Below are positions 35,901-43,252 of a DNA stretch of 64,000 nt, one piece after another (the first letter of the stretch is position 1; the number at the start of each line of letters is the position of its first letter). A program made the position numbers and the translations under genes. The stretch is from Streptomyces sp. KL109B. Its GTDB lineage: Bacteria; Actinomycetota; Actinomycetes; Streptomycetales; Streptomycetaceae. The notes beneath the pieces are model-generated. The model was not told the DNA's origin. It did not search any database and saw only the letters and a list, made by a program, of their open reading frames with translations. The stretch is taken from assembly GCF_030766935.1 (NCBI RefSeq), contig NZ_JASERL010000006.1, positions 434,001-498,000 on the forward strand, given 5' to 3'.

Positions 35901-36063
35901 CTCCACGACGACCGGGGCGGACGGCGCGTACGTCTTCACCGACCTGGACGCGGGCGACTACTCGGTCATCGCGACCGGGTACCCGCCGGCCGCGCAGACG
36001 CTGCGCGTCGGCGACGCCGACCCGGGCGAACTCGACATCAGGCTGCGGCACCCGGAGGCGTAG
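32908..36063 (+). CDS. MMPL/RND-family transporter with three C-terminal carboxypeptidase-regulatory-like repeats
   Basis: A 1051-residue inner-membrane protein from GTG 32908. Residues 1-740 form the actinobacterial MMPL exporter: first helix at about 15-38 and two repeated blocks of five to six helices with large extracytoplasmic loops. Characteristic are MMIGLAVGIDYALFIVSRYR and FGLAMDYEVFLVTRMREAY. After a charged linker (about 740-790), residues 800-1050 hold three beta-sandwich repeats of about 85 residues (GTVRTGGGEAVARAAITL, GLVREAGGRPVPEAMVVV, GVVRAGTDDGPLADARVTL). The tail would lie in the cytoplasm by standard topology, which is odd for this domain. Substrates may be lipids or drugs. 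Confidence 0.9.
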   Translation: MARFLYKMGRFAFRRRYFVALFWVAVLAAVGVGAAQAPTAASSSFSIPGTEAQKAFDLLEQRFPGASADGATARVVFKAPDGEKITAADNQSVVRDTVKELGDGSEVQSATDPFTSKAVSRDGTIAYSQVSYKVSGMELEDSSRDALKDAAQDARDEGLTVEVGGDALQAVPETGSTEVIGVVVAAVVLVITLGSLIAAGLPLLSALFGVGIGVSAITALAKPLDLDSTTSTLAMMIGLAVGIDYALFIVSRYRAELAEGREREEAAGRAAGTAGSAVVFAGLTVVIALVGLAVVNIPMLTKMGFAAAGTVVVAVLVALTLIPALLGIARRRVRPAGAKSKRKQRKAERKAQEQGPHHVHGEHAEPKPAMGTRWARVVVKHPVAVLLLGVIALGAAAVPATKLELGLPDDGSQPTSTTQRKAYDLLSEGFGPGFNGPLMVVVDAKDSDRPKDAVADVTKTVKGLGDVAVVTPATFNKSGDTAMLSVVPKSKPTSTDTEDLVQNIRDAGDGIHSDTGAELMVTGTTAMNIDVSDKLNDALLPYLALVVGLAFLLLIVVFRSILVPLKAALGFLLSVLAALGAVVAVFQWGWLADLMGVEETGPVMSMMPIFMVGVVFGLAMDYEVFLVTRMREAYVHGESAKEAIVTGFRYSARVVTAAAVIMMAVFAGFIGSTESMIKMIGFGLAIAVFFDAFIVRMAIVPAVLALIGRGAWWLPKWLDRALPNVDVEGEGLRELDEARAASPADEVPDGAVPHPTEPERELVTASVGAEGSAAQPQKHLVTASAAEAGSGARSFTPNGNGILGTVRTGGGEAVARAAITLISTGGRQISRNVTDSGGAYSLDVPGAGTYVLIVAADGHQPQASTVTVDGELLSHDILLTGTGGLSGLVREAGGRPVPEAMVVVTDVRGEVVATARTGLHGDFACGGLVNGLFTLAVNAPGFRPTAQQVETGAQGVTQVEIVLAVGRRLRGVVRAGTDDGPLADARVTLVDAAGNVIASTTTGADGAYVFTDLDAGDYSVIATGYPPAAQTLRVGDADPGELDIRLRHPEA

Positions 36064-36089
36064 CCACCGTCGATCGCCCGTAGCAGCGA

Positions 36090-36124
36090 GGGGCGGCACC
36101 TGCCGGACCGGCGGGTGCCGCCCC
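36090..36124 (+). terminator. Strong hairpin terminator after the MMPL gene
   Basis: A 17-bp stem closes almost without a loop. Arms 36090-36106 and 36108-36124 (GGGGCGGCACC outermost) pair with a single G-T wobble. It starts 26 bp after the MMPL stop and ends 43 bp before the next gene. Confidence 0.8.
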
Positions 36125-36166
36125 TATGATCTTTCCTCGATCTCCCCGCAAGAGAGAGCGCACTCG

Positions 36167-37402
36167 ATGGACCTGGACACCCGCCGCAGACGGACGGCAC
36201 TGTTTCTCTTCTTCCTCATACCCGGCCTGTCGGTGGCGTCCTGGGTGACCCGCACCCCCGACGTCCGCGACCAACTGGGCGCGTCGACCGCGCAGATGGG
36301 CCTCGTCCTCTTCGGGCTCTCGGTCGGCTCGATGATCGGCATCCTCTGCTCCGGCAGGCTCGTGAGCAGGTTCGGCACCCGGCCCGTCATGGGCGGGGGA
36401 ACGGTGCTGATCACGGTGAGCGTGGCGGTCATCGGCCTCGGCGCGATGGCCTCCTCCACGCCCCTCGTCACCGCCGGACTCGTCCTCTTCGGCGCCGGAA
36501 TGGGCGGCGGAGAGGTCGCCATCAACATCGACGGCGCCGAGGTGGAACGCATCACCTCGCGCACGATCCTGCCCACGCTGCACGGCTTCTTCAGCCTCGG
36601 CACGGTCGTGGGCGCGGCGATCGGCATCCTGTGCACGGCGGCCGAAGTCCCGGTGCAGTGGCACCTGATCGTCGTCGCCGTGGTCACCACCGTCATGTTC
36701 GGGTACGCGATCCGGTCCGTCCCCGCGGGTGTGGGCAAGGCGCCCGGCGGGCCGAAGACGCGGGACACCGCGGACGGCGCGGCGGAGGCGAAGGTGTGGC
36801 GGGACCGCCAACTCCTGCTGCTCGGCGGCATCATTCTCGCCATGGCGCTCGCCGAGGGCGCCGCCAACGACTGGCTGCCGCTGCTCATGGTCGACGGCCA
36901 CGACATGGACCCCGCGCTCGGCTCGGCCGTCTACACCGGCTTCGCCGCCTCCATGACCATCGGCCGGTTCGTCGGGGGCTTCTTCATCGGAAGGCTCGGC
37001 CGCAAGCCGGTCGTGCGGGCGAGCGCGATCTCGGCGACGATCGGCATCGCCCTGGTCGTGTTCTCCGACTCCGCCGCGCTCGCCAGTGCGGCCGTGCTGT
37101 TCTGGGGACTTGGTGCCTCGCTCGGCTTCCCCGTCGCGCTGTCGGCGGCCGGTGACTCGGGCTCGGGCGAGAACTCGGCGGCGCGGGTCAGCTTGGTGGC
37201 GATGCTCGGCTACGTGGCGTTCCTCGTCGGCCCGCCGTGCCTCGGCTTCCTCGGCGACCACTACGGGCTGCGGACGGCCATGGTGGTGGTGCTCGTGTTC
37301 ACCACGCTGGCGATCTTCCTGGCTCCGGCGGTCGGGTCGCGCTCCTCGTCGAAGGTGGCCGTTCAGCCGGAGGGGGAGCGGTCGCGGGAGCGCTGCGAGT
37401 GA
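36167..37402 (+). CDS. MFS transporter
   Basis: A 411-residue major facilitator with about twelve membrane helices. The N-terminus is MDLDTRRRRTALFLFFLIPG, and the first intracellular loop GRLVSRFGTRPVMGGG is the MFS signature. A second-half equivalent GRFVGGFFIGRLGRKPV is present. It resembles sugar/drug efflux members of the FucP/YbjJ-like group, but the substrate is unclear. It is separated from the MMPL gene by a strong terminator and ends at a bidirectional terminator, so it is monocistronic. Confidence 0.87.
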   Translation: MDLDTRRRRTALFLFFLIPGLSVASWVTRTPDVRDQLGASTAQMGLVLFGLSVGSMIGILCSGRLVSRFGTRPVMGGGTVLITVSVAVIGLGAMASSTPLVTAGLVLFGAGMGGGEVAINIDGAEVERITSRTILPTLHGFFSLGTVVGAAIGILCTAAEVPVQWHLIVVAVVTTVMFGYAIRSVPAGVGKAPGGPKTRDTADGAAEAKVWRDRQLLLLGGIILAMALAEGAANDWLPLLMVDGHDMDPALGSAVYTGFAASMTIGRFVGGFFIGRLGRKPVVRASAISATIGIALVVFSDSAALASAAVLFWGLGASLGFPVALSAAGDSGSGENSAARVSLVAMLGYVAFLVGPPCLGFLGDHYGLRTAMVVVLVFTTLAIFLAPAVGSRSSSKVAVQPEGERSRERCE

Positions 37403-37409
37403 TGGCCGT

Positions 37410-37439
37410 GGGCCCCGTCCCGTAGCGGAGACGGGGCCC
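37410..37439. terminator. Bidirectional terminator between convergent genes
   Basis: Perfect 10-bp arms GGGCCCCGTC and GACGGGGCCC with a 10-nt loop. It sits between the MFS gene (plus strand) and the aldo/keto reductase gene (minus strand). Confidence 0.8.
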
Positions 37440-37468
37440 GTGACGGCGACAGCAGTGCGTGTCGGCCG

Positions 37469-38398
37469 CTACGGCAGCGTGTGTCCCGCCGCGCGGAACA
37501 GGCGGTACCACTCCTCGCGGGTGAGCGGGATCTCCGAGCCCGCCGCGGACTCGGCGACCCGCCCCGGGTTGGTGGTGCCGAGCACGACCTGCATGTCGGC
37601 CGGGTGCCGGGTGATCCAGGCGACCGCGATACCGGTCGGTGTCACCTCGTACTTCGCGGCCAACTCCTCCAGCACCGTGTTGAGTTCCGCGTAGTTCTCC
37701 AGGTCGCCGATGAAGACGCCGTCGAAGAAGCCCTTCTGGAACGGCGACCACGCCTGCAGCGTCATCCTGTGGAGCCGCGAGTAGTCGAGGAGTCCGTTGT
37801 CCCGGCTCACCGACTGGTCGAGGCCCGCCATGTTCGCGGCGACACCGGACGCGATCAACGGGGCGTGCGTGATGCTGAGTTGGACCTGGTTGGCGACGAG
37901 CGGCTGGTTCATCGCCGTCTTCAGCAGCTCGACCTGGCCGGGCGTGTGGTTGGAGACACCGAAGTTCACGACCTTCCCGGCCGCGTGCAGCTCGTCGAAG
38001 GCCGCCGCGACCTCCTCCGGCTCCACGAGGGTGTCGGGGCGGTGCAGGAGCAGGACGTCGAGGTAGTCGGTGCGCAGCGCCGCGAGCGACTCGTCGACGG
38101 TGCGCACGATGTGCTCGCGCGAGAAGTCGAAGAAGCCGGGCCGGATGCCGACCTTGCTCTGGATGACGACCGACTCGCGCTCCGCGGCGCTCAGCGTGAC
38201 CGCCTGCCCGAACCGCTCCTCGCAGGCGTGCCGGGTCGGCCCGTAGACGTCGGCGTGGTCGAAGGTGTTGATCCCGGCTTCGCGGGCGCTGTCGTAGAGG
38301 GTGCGGACGGTCTTGTCGTCGAGCTCGGCGATGCGCATCAGGCCCAGGACGACGTTGGAGGACGGCGTCCTGGCACCGGTGAAGGAGATCGATTTCAT
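37469..38398 (-). CDS. Aldo/keto reductase (YdhF-like)
   Basis: A 309-residue NADPH-dependent oxidoreductase. The tetrad is Asp47, Tyr52 (INTFDHADVYG), Lys82 (VVIQSKVG) and His119 (VLLLHRPD). The C-terminal cofactor segment QVVLGTTNPGRVAES is present. The substrate is unknown. It is divergent from the ArsR-type regulator gene at 38484, with a 24-bp palindrome in the gap, so it is a probable target of that regulator. Confidence 0.9.
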   Translation of the reverse strand: MKSISFTGARTPSSNVVLGLMRIAELDDKTVRTLYDSAREAGINTFDHADVYGPTRHACEERFGQAVTLSAAERESVVIQSKVGIRPGFFDFSREHIVRTVDESLAALRTDYLDVLLLHRPDTLVEPEEVAAAFDELHAAGKVVNFGVSNHTPGQVELLKTAMNQPLVANQVQLSITHAPLIASGVAANMAGLDQSVSRDNGLLDYSRLHRMTLQAWSPFQKGFFDGVFIGDLENYAELNTVLEELAAKYEVTPTGIAVAWITRHPADMQVVLGTTNPGRVAESAAGSEIPLTREEWYRLFRAAGHTLP

Positions 38399-38454
38399 GT
38401 GCCAATCCTCGCAGAGCGCGCAGGCGTCGCAGGCTCGGCCGTAACGCCTTGCAT

Positions 38455-38478
38455 GAGATTACGTAATTACGTAGTCTC
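38455..38478. promoter_or_regulatory. 24-bp operator-like palindrome (TTACGTAATTACGTA core)
   Basis: 12-nt arms GAGATTACGTAA and TTACGTAGTCTC match at 11 of 12 positions. It lies 6 bp before the ArsR-type start codon and 56 bp before the aldo/keto reductase start. It is strikingly AT-rich for this genome. Confidence 0.7.
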
Positions 38479-38483
38479 GTGGC

Positions 38484-38990
38484 ATGGATATGGAAGAGCG
38501 GGTCGCCGCGCTCGAACGGCGCGTGGCGGATCTTGAGCGCGGGGGCTCCGCCGCGCCACCCGTGGAGGAAGGCGACTTCTGGGCCCTCGACGCGCTCAAG
38601 GAGCGGCACCCCGTGACGCCGGAGGCCGACGGCGCCGTCCTGTTCGCCGGAGCGGTGCGTGTGCCGACGGGGCATCGCTACGAGTGGCAGTACGGCCGGC
38701 TCACGGAGTCCGTCTTCGAGGAGGACTGGTCGCAGGCCGCCGAGTCGTTCGCCGCGCTCGGCAACCCCGTGCGGCTGAGGCTGCTGCGCGAGATCCTCGG
38801 CGGGCTGCGTACCGCGGCCGAACTGACGGCCCTGGAGGGCGTCGGCACGACCGGCCAGATCTACCACCACCTGCGCCAACTGACCGGCGCGGGCTGGCTC
38901 CACACACCGGAGCGCGGTCGCTACGAGGTCCCCGCCGGACGCGTGGTGCCCCTGCTCGTGGTGCTCACCGCCGCACGCCCCGTGACCTGA
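38484..38990 (+). CDS. ArsR-type winged-helix transcriptional regulator
   Basis: A 168-residue protein. The N-terminus begins with a short coiled coil (MDMEERVAALERRVADLERG), followed by a linker. The winged helix occupies about residues 80-150 (FAALGNPVRLRLLREILGGL, TAAELTALEGVGTTGQIYHH). No metal-binding cysteine pair is visible, so it probably senses an organic ligand or redox state. The ATG at 38484 follows the 24-bp palindrome, which is its likely operator. Confidence 0.82.
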   Translation: MDMEERVAALERRVADLERGGSAAPPVEEGDFWALDALKERHPVTPEADGAVLFAGAVRVPTGHRYEWQYGRLTESVFEEDWSQAAESFAALGNPVRLRLLREILGGLRTAAELTALEGVGTTGQIYHHLRQLTGAGWLHTPERGRYEVPAGRVVPLLVVLTAARPVT

Positions 38991-39044
38991 CCGCAAGCCA
39001 TATGCCGTGACCACTGTCCGTACATTCCGTACGTAGGGGGAAAC

Positions 39045-39896
39045 ATGTCCGCAGGCCGACGCAAGACAGCCGCCAGGGTGCAGCACGCGCTCTGGGTGAT
39101 CTTCTTCGTCCAGATCGTCATCGGGTTGTTCACGGAGCTTCCGTACAACTACTGGTTCAGCTGGCTCCCCGCACTCGGCGCGATCGCGATCGGCCTGATG
39201 ACCTCGCGCTCCGCCCGTACGCGCATCGAGACCCGGCCCCCGGCACCGATCGCGGTCGCGCCCCCGGTCACGGGCCGCTGGACCGCCCTCAACAGCCCGG
39301 CGGACAAGGTGCCGAGCCACGGAACGCACAGCCTCGCGCAGACCTACGCCATCGACATCATGGCCGAGCCCGAGAGCGGTCCGACCCGCCCCGCCCCCGT
39401 CTGGTTCTGGCCCCCCGCCCACCGCAACCGGGACTACCCCGCCTTCGACGCACCTCTGCACGCGGTCGCCGACGCCACCGTCGTGCACGCCGAGGACGAC
39501 CAGCGGGACCACCTGAGCCGCAGCTCACTCGCGGGAGTCCTGTACTTCTGGCTGATCGAGGGTGTCTTCCGGACCGTCGGCGGGAGCCGCCGGATCGTGG
39601 GCAATCACGTCGTCCTCGACCTGGGCGAGGGGACGTACGCCCTGTACGCGCACGTGCGGCGGGGTTCGCTGGAGGTGCGGGCCGGCGACGCGGTCGTCGC
39701 CGGGCAGCCGCTCGCCCGCTGCGGAAACTCAGGCAACTCGACGCAGCCCCATGTGCACTTCCAGCTGATGGACGGCCCGGATCCCGACACCGCGCGCGGA
39801 CTGCCGTTCAGCTGGCACGGGATCGGGGTGCCGGGCGCCGGTGAGGCGTTCACCGTCCATCCGGGTCCGAAAGCGCGTACAGCTTCGGCAGGTTGA
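39045..39896 (+). CDS. M23 (LytM-type) metallopeptidase, membrane-anchored
   Basis: A 283-residue protein with two N-terminal membrane helices (about 14-30 and 38-52), then an extracytoplasmic M23 domain. Zinc-site candidates are His95 and Asp104 (GTHSLAQTYAIDIM) and the HVH of QPHVHFQLMDGPD. LDLGEGTYALYAHVRRGSL and GQPLARCGNSGNS are family landmarks. It probably cleaves peptidoglycan cross-links or acts in morphogenesis. The 3' end overlaps the convergent cupin gene by 47 bp, so the C-terminal codons of the two are antisense to each other. Confidence 0.85.
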   Translation: MSAGRRKTAARVQHALWVIFFVQIVIGLFTELPYNYWFSWLPALGAIAIGLMTSRSARTRIETRPPAPIAVAPPVTGRWTALNSPADKVPSHGTHSLAQTYAIDIMAEPESGPTRPAPVWFWPPAHRNRDYPAFDAPLHAVADATVVHAEDDQRDHLSRSSLAGVLYFWLIEGVFRTVGGSRRIVGNHVVLDLGEGTYALYAHVRRGSLEVRAGDAVVAGQPLARCGNSGNSTQPHVHFQLMDGPDPDTARGLPFSWHGIGVPGAGEAFTVHPGPKARTASAG

Positions 39897-40365
39897 CCAC
39901 GATCGCCTCCTGCGTGCTGCGGGCGATGACGACCACGGCCTCATCGGAGGGGTCGGGGTTCTCCTCGCGGTGCGGCACGTACGGCGGTACGAAGATGTAG
40001 TCACCGGGAGAGGTACGCAGCCTGACCTCTTCGCCCTCCTCGCCCTCGCCCGCCGCGTCGAGGAACACGAACTCCGGGTGCCCGCTCACGACGTAGATCG
40101 CGGTCTCCGACTCGCCGTGGTGGTGATCGGACGACGAGGTCGACGGGGCGACATGGGTCTGGCCCATCCACAGTTTCTCCGAGCCGACCGTGTTCCCGCT
40201 GACGGCGGCGAAGCGCCGCATGCCACCGGACTGCGCGGTGTCACCGTCGAGCCCGTCGGCGCGAATGTGGTGCAGCCGCGAACGCAGCGGCGCGGCCGGG
40301 GAGTTCGGGGCGTCGGGGAGGTGGGGGTGGAAGCCCTCACCGGGGGTGGTCAACGGCTCGCTCAT
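39850..40365 (-). CDS. Cupin-domain protein
   Basis: A 171-residue single-domain cupin. The metal site is SDHHHGESETAIYVVSGHPE, with SPGDYIFVPPYVPHREENPD as the second motif. It is similar to small cupins that act as dioxygenases or isomerases, but no substrate can be named. Start ATG 40365. It overlaps the M23 gene at the 3' end (47 bp). The gene is divergent from the leader peptide at 40521. Confidence 0.82.
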   Translation of the reverse strand: MSEPLTTPGEGFHPHLPDAPNSPAAPLRSRLHHIRADGLDGDTAQSGGMRRFAAVSGNTVGSEKLWMGQTHVAPSTSSSDHHHGESETAIYVVSGHPEFVFLDAAGEGEEGEEVRLRTSPGDYIFVPPYVPHREENPDPSDEAVVVIARSTQEAIVVNLPKLYALSDPDGR

Positions 40366-40520
40366 GCTCGGACGCTAAAGCGGCGGCCGAAACGGTGTCA
40401 AGGGGCGCCCATCGGCTCCCACCTGCGGCAATGTTCCCGCAATACGGCCGCAATTCGGCGCGGTGGGCGGCCTGTTGGGGTCCGTTGACAGTCGAGGAGC
40501 GGGCGCGTGAGGATGGGGAC

Positions 40521-40595
40521 ATGCTGACGACGCACCCCGACGTGGTGTGCCGCTACGTGGACCTGCGGCGCACGTCCAGCGCACTCTGTCGCTGA
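40521..40595 (+). CDS. Third Cys-containing leader peptide, before the SsuE-like gene
   Basis: A 24-codon ORF with GAGGATGGGG upstream. The motif is CRYVDLRRTSSALCR, with cysteine as the second-last residue and another earlier. It shares the R-x-V-D-L-x-R-x-x-S-A-x-C plan with the ORFs at 14460 and 21815. The FMN reductase gene starts 160 bp downstream, with a stem at 40696-40725 between. The arrangement suggests cysteine-dependent attenuation of the reductase. Confidence 0.75.
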   Translation: MLTTHPDVVCRYVDLRRTSSALCR

Positions 40596-40695
40596 CGGCC
40601 CCCGCCCTCCACGTGTCCCCTTCCGACGCCTGACGTCGCTCCTCGCCCCGGCCCTCCCCGGCCGGGTTCCGCTCCCCGCCCTGCCTTCCGCCCCG

Positions 40696-40725
40696 CCGCC
40701 GGGCGTGCCCGCGCGCACCCGGCGG
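40696..40725 (+). promoter_or_regulatory. GC-rich hairpin between leader peptide and FMN reductase gene
   Basis: Perfect 8-bp arms CCGCCGGG and CCCGGCGG with a 14-nt loop. It ends 30 bp before the reductase start. It may be the attenuator of the leader, or it could mask the ribosome site. Confidence 0.4.
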
Positions 40726-40755
40726 GGCGACGTGGCGCTCACGAAAGGTCCCACC

Positions 40756-41313
40756 ATGGCCAGCATCCTCTCCGTCTCCGGCAGCCCCTCCGCCACGTCC
40801 CGCACCGCCCGCCTGCTGGAACACCTCGACGAACGACTGCGCGGCCACGGGCACGAGGTGACCTCGCTCCAGGTGCGCACACTGCCCGCCGACGCGCTGC
40901 TCGGCGCCGAGTTCAAGCACCCGGCCGTCGTCGACGCCGTCGCCCGGTTCGAGCGCGCCGACGGCATCGTCATCGGCACCCCCGTCTACAAGGCCGCCTA
41001 CTCGGGCCTGTTGAAGTCGCTCCTCGACCTGCTGCCGCAGTACGCGCTGGCCGGAAAGACGGTGCTGCCGCTCGCGACGGGCGGCACCACGGCCCACGTC
41101 CTCGCCCTCGACTACGCCCTGCGCCCCGTCCTCAACTCCATGGGCCCGCACCACATCCTGCCGGGCTGGTTCACCCTCGACCGTGACCTCACGGTCGGCG
41201 AGAACGGTGAACTCGCCGTGGCGCCCCCGGCCGCCGAGGCGCTCGCCGAGGTCACGGACCGCTTCTCCACGGCGCTCGGCGGGCGGACGGTGGCGCTGGC
41301 GCCGGCGGGATGA
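40756..41313 (+). CDS. ssuE: NADPH-dependent FMN reductase (SsuE-like)
   Basis: A 185-residue flavodoxin-fold reductase. The FMN phosphate loop is SGSPSATSRTARLLEHL, and GTPVYKAAYSGLLKSLLDL is the second flavin-binding segment, typical of SsuE/MsuE. ACGAAAGG precedes ATG 40756. SsuE provides FMNH2 to two-component monooxygenases such as SsuD. No such monooxygenase is adjacent, but three at 18.0-21.8 kb share the leader-peptide type. It is therefore a likely reductase partner for them. Confidence 0.87.
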   Translation: MASILSVSGSPSATSRTARLLEHLDERLRGHGHEVTSLQVRTLPADALLGAEFKHPAVVDAVARFERADGIVIGTPVYKAAYSGLLKSLLDLLPQYALAGKTVLPLATGGTTAHVLALDYALRPVLNSMGPHHILPGWFTLDRDLTVGENGELAVAPPAAEALAEVTDRFSTALGGRTVALAPAG

Positions 41314-41424
41314 CCCGAAGTCCGGGGCGACTTGAGGCGGCCACCGCCCGATCCGCGGTCGCGCGCACCGGCTAGGGTGAGGCGGCCCCGTACGTGACCG
41401 ACGAACCGCTGGGAGAGCCGCACC

Positions 41425-42240
41425 GTGGCCGACAACGCGCAGCCCGACAACCCGCGTTCCCGTATCGACACCAGTAGGCCGCACACCGCCCGGATCTGGA
41501 ACTACTGGCTGGGCGGCAAGGACTTCTACCCCGTCGACGAGGCCGCGGGCGAACAGATCAGGGCGCTGCACCCGGGCATCGCCGACTACGCCCGCGCGGA
41601 CCGCGCGTTCCTGGGCCGGGCCGTGCGGTACCTGGCCGATGAGGTGGGGATACGCCAGTTCCTCGACATCGGCACCGGGCTGCCCACGGTCGACAACACC
41701 CACGAGGTCGCCCAGCGCATCGCCCCGGAGTCCCGCGTCGTGTACGTCGACAACGACCCGATCGTGCTGCGGCACGCCCAGGCCCTGCTGACCAGCACGC
41801 CGGAAGGCCGCACCGCATACCTCGACGCCGACCTGCGCGACGTCGAAGAGATCCTCGAACAGGCGGGAAAGACACTGGACTTGACGCGTCCGGTGGCGCT
41901 GATGCTGCTGGGCGTGGTCATCTTCGTCGCCGACGACGAGGACCCGTACGGATTCGTACGACGCCTCCTCGACGCGCTGCCCGCCGGCAGCCACCTCGTC
42001 CTCTCGCACACCATCACCAGCCCGGACATGCCGGATGTGGACGAGGCGGTGGCGTTCTGGAACGCGAACGGCACGCCCAGGCTGAACCAGCGCACCCCGG
42101 AGCGGATCGGCCGGTTCTTCGAGGGCCTCGAACTGCTGGAGCCCGGCGTCGTCTCCTGTACGCGCTGGCGCCCGGAGGGCGGTGACCCCGCCGCCGTCGC
42201 GGAGGTCGCGATGTTCGGCGGGGTCGGCCGGAAGAACTAG
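41425..42240 (+). CDS. DUF574 S-adenosylmethionine-dependent methyltransferase
   Basis: A 271-residue protein of a family greatly expanded in Streptomyces. The hallmark N-terminus is SRPHTARIWNYWLGGKDFYP, and the SAM motif is RQFLDIGTGLPTVDNTHEVA. A VVYVDNDPIVLRHAQALL segment is the acidic loop. No characterised function is known to me. Start GTG 41425 follows a GGGAGAG site. It converges with the receptor gene at 42254, with 13 bp between. Confidence 0.87.
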   Translation: MADNAQPDNPRSRIDTSRPHTARIWNYWLGGKDFYPVDEAAGEQIRALHPGIADYARADRAFLGRAVRYLADEVGIRQFLDIGTGLPTVDNTHEVAQRIAPESRVVYVDNDPIVLRHAQALLTSTPEGRTAYLDADLRDVEEILEQAGKTLDLTRPVALMLLGVVIFVADDEDPYGFVRRLLDALPAGSHLVLSHTITSPDMPDVDEAVAFWNANGTPRLNQRTPERIGRFFEGLELLEPGVVSCTRWRPEGGDPAAVAEVAMFGGVGRKN

Positions 42241-42253
42241 GACAGGTCCCGGC

Positions 42254-43252
42254 TCAGCCGCGCAACTGCCGTACGTACGCGCCGAACTTCTCCAGGCCGT
42301 CGACATTGCGGGGCCCGGAGATGCCCTCGTTGTAGTCGAGTACGAAGAAGCGGTCGTTCTTGACGGCGGGCAGGTCGCGGGTGTGCGGGGAGCGCTTCAG
42401 GAAGTCGATCTTCTCCTTCGCGGGCTTGTCACCGTAGTCGAGGATCATGACGACCTCGGGCCGCGCCTCGGCGACGGACTCCCAATTCACCTCGGTCCAG
42501 CGCTGGTTGAGGTTAGCGAAGATGTTCCTGCCGCCCGCCTTGGAGATGATCTCGTCGGGCGGCACCTGGTTGCCGGCGGTGAACGGCTTGTCGGTGCCGG
42601 AGTCGTAGAGGAACACCGGCACCCGCTCGCCGCGCGGCGCCCGCTCGACGACCGCCGCCTCGCGCTTCTTGAGGCCGGCGACGACATCGGCCGCCTTCTT
42701 CTCCACGTGGAAGATCCTGCCGAGCCGTTCGAGGTCGGTGTGCAGCGCCTCGAACGGGGCGGTTTTCTCCGGGTACTTGGGGTAGTTGAAGCAGCTCTCG
42801 GTGTGCATGAAGCTCTGGACGCCGAGCTTGTCGAGGATCTCCGGGGTGATGCCCCGGTCGTCGGCGAAGCCGGAGTTCCAGCCGGCGAGGACGAAGTCCG
42901 ACTTGGCGTCCACGACGATCTCCTTGTTGAGGAGGTCGTCGCTGAGCATCTTGACCTTCTTGTACTCCGAGGCCCAAGGGGACTCGCTGACCGGCGGGTT
43001 GGCCGGAGGCATCACGTAGCCGTGGACATGGTCGGTGAGGCCGAGCGCGAACAGCTTGTCCGCGCTGCCCGCCTCGTAGGCGACCGCCCGCCGCGGAACG
43101 CTGTACTCGACCTTCTCCCCGCAGCGGTCGACGGTGGTCTTCCGCGCCGCCTTGGAGTCCTCGGCGGCGATGTCGGCTCCGCACCCCGTGGTGGCGAGAG
43201 CGGTGGCGGCGAGGACGCAGCCGAGGGTGGTGGTGTGTCGGGTCAGGGGCAT
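42254..43252 (-). CDS. Metal-chelate ABC transporter lipoprotein receptor
   Basis: A 332-residue secreted lipoprotein of the FhuD/BtuF-like fold (class III binding proteins). The lipobox is ATTG-Cys24. Domain landmarks are RRAVAYEAGSADKLFALGL and ILDKLGVQSFMHTESCFNYP, and a closing DRFFVLDYNEGISGPRNVDG. The start at 43252 overlaps the ATPase gene by 10 bp, so translation is coupled. It should bind the metal complex whose synthesis genes lie upstream in the operon. Confidence 0.9.
   Translation of the reverse strand: MPLTRHTTTLGCVLAATALATTGCGADIAAEDSKAARKTTVDRCGEKVEYSVPRRAVAYEAGSADKLFALGLTDHVHGYVMPPANPPVSESPWASEYKKVKMLSDDLLNKEIVVDAKSDFVLAGWNSGFADDRGITPEILDKLGVQSFMHTESCFNYPKYPEKTAPFEALHTDLERLGRIFHVEKKAADVVAGLKKREAAVVERAPRGERVPVFLYDSGTDKPFTAGNQVPPDEIISKAGGRNIFANLNQRWTEVNWESVAEARPEVVMILDYGDKPAKEKIDFLKRSPHTRDLPAVKNDRFFVLDYNEGISGPRNVDGLEKFGAYVRQLRG

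Noticed and set aside
32596..36099. A 1167-codon open frame on the minus strand
   Set aside because: Antisense to the MMPL gene, whose translation has clear helices and motifs. The antisense peptide is a His/Asp/Gly/Arg-rich shadow.
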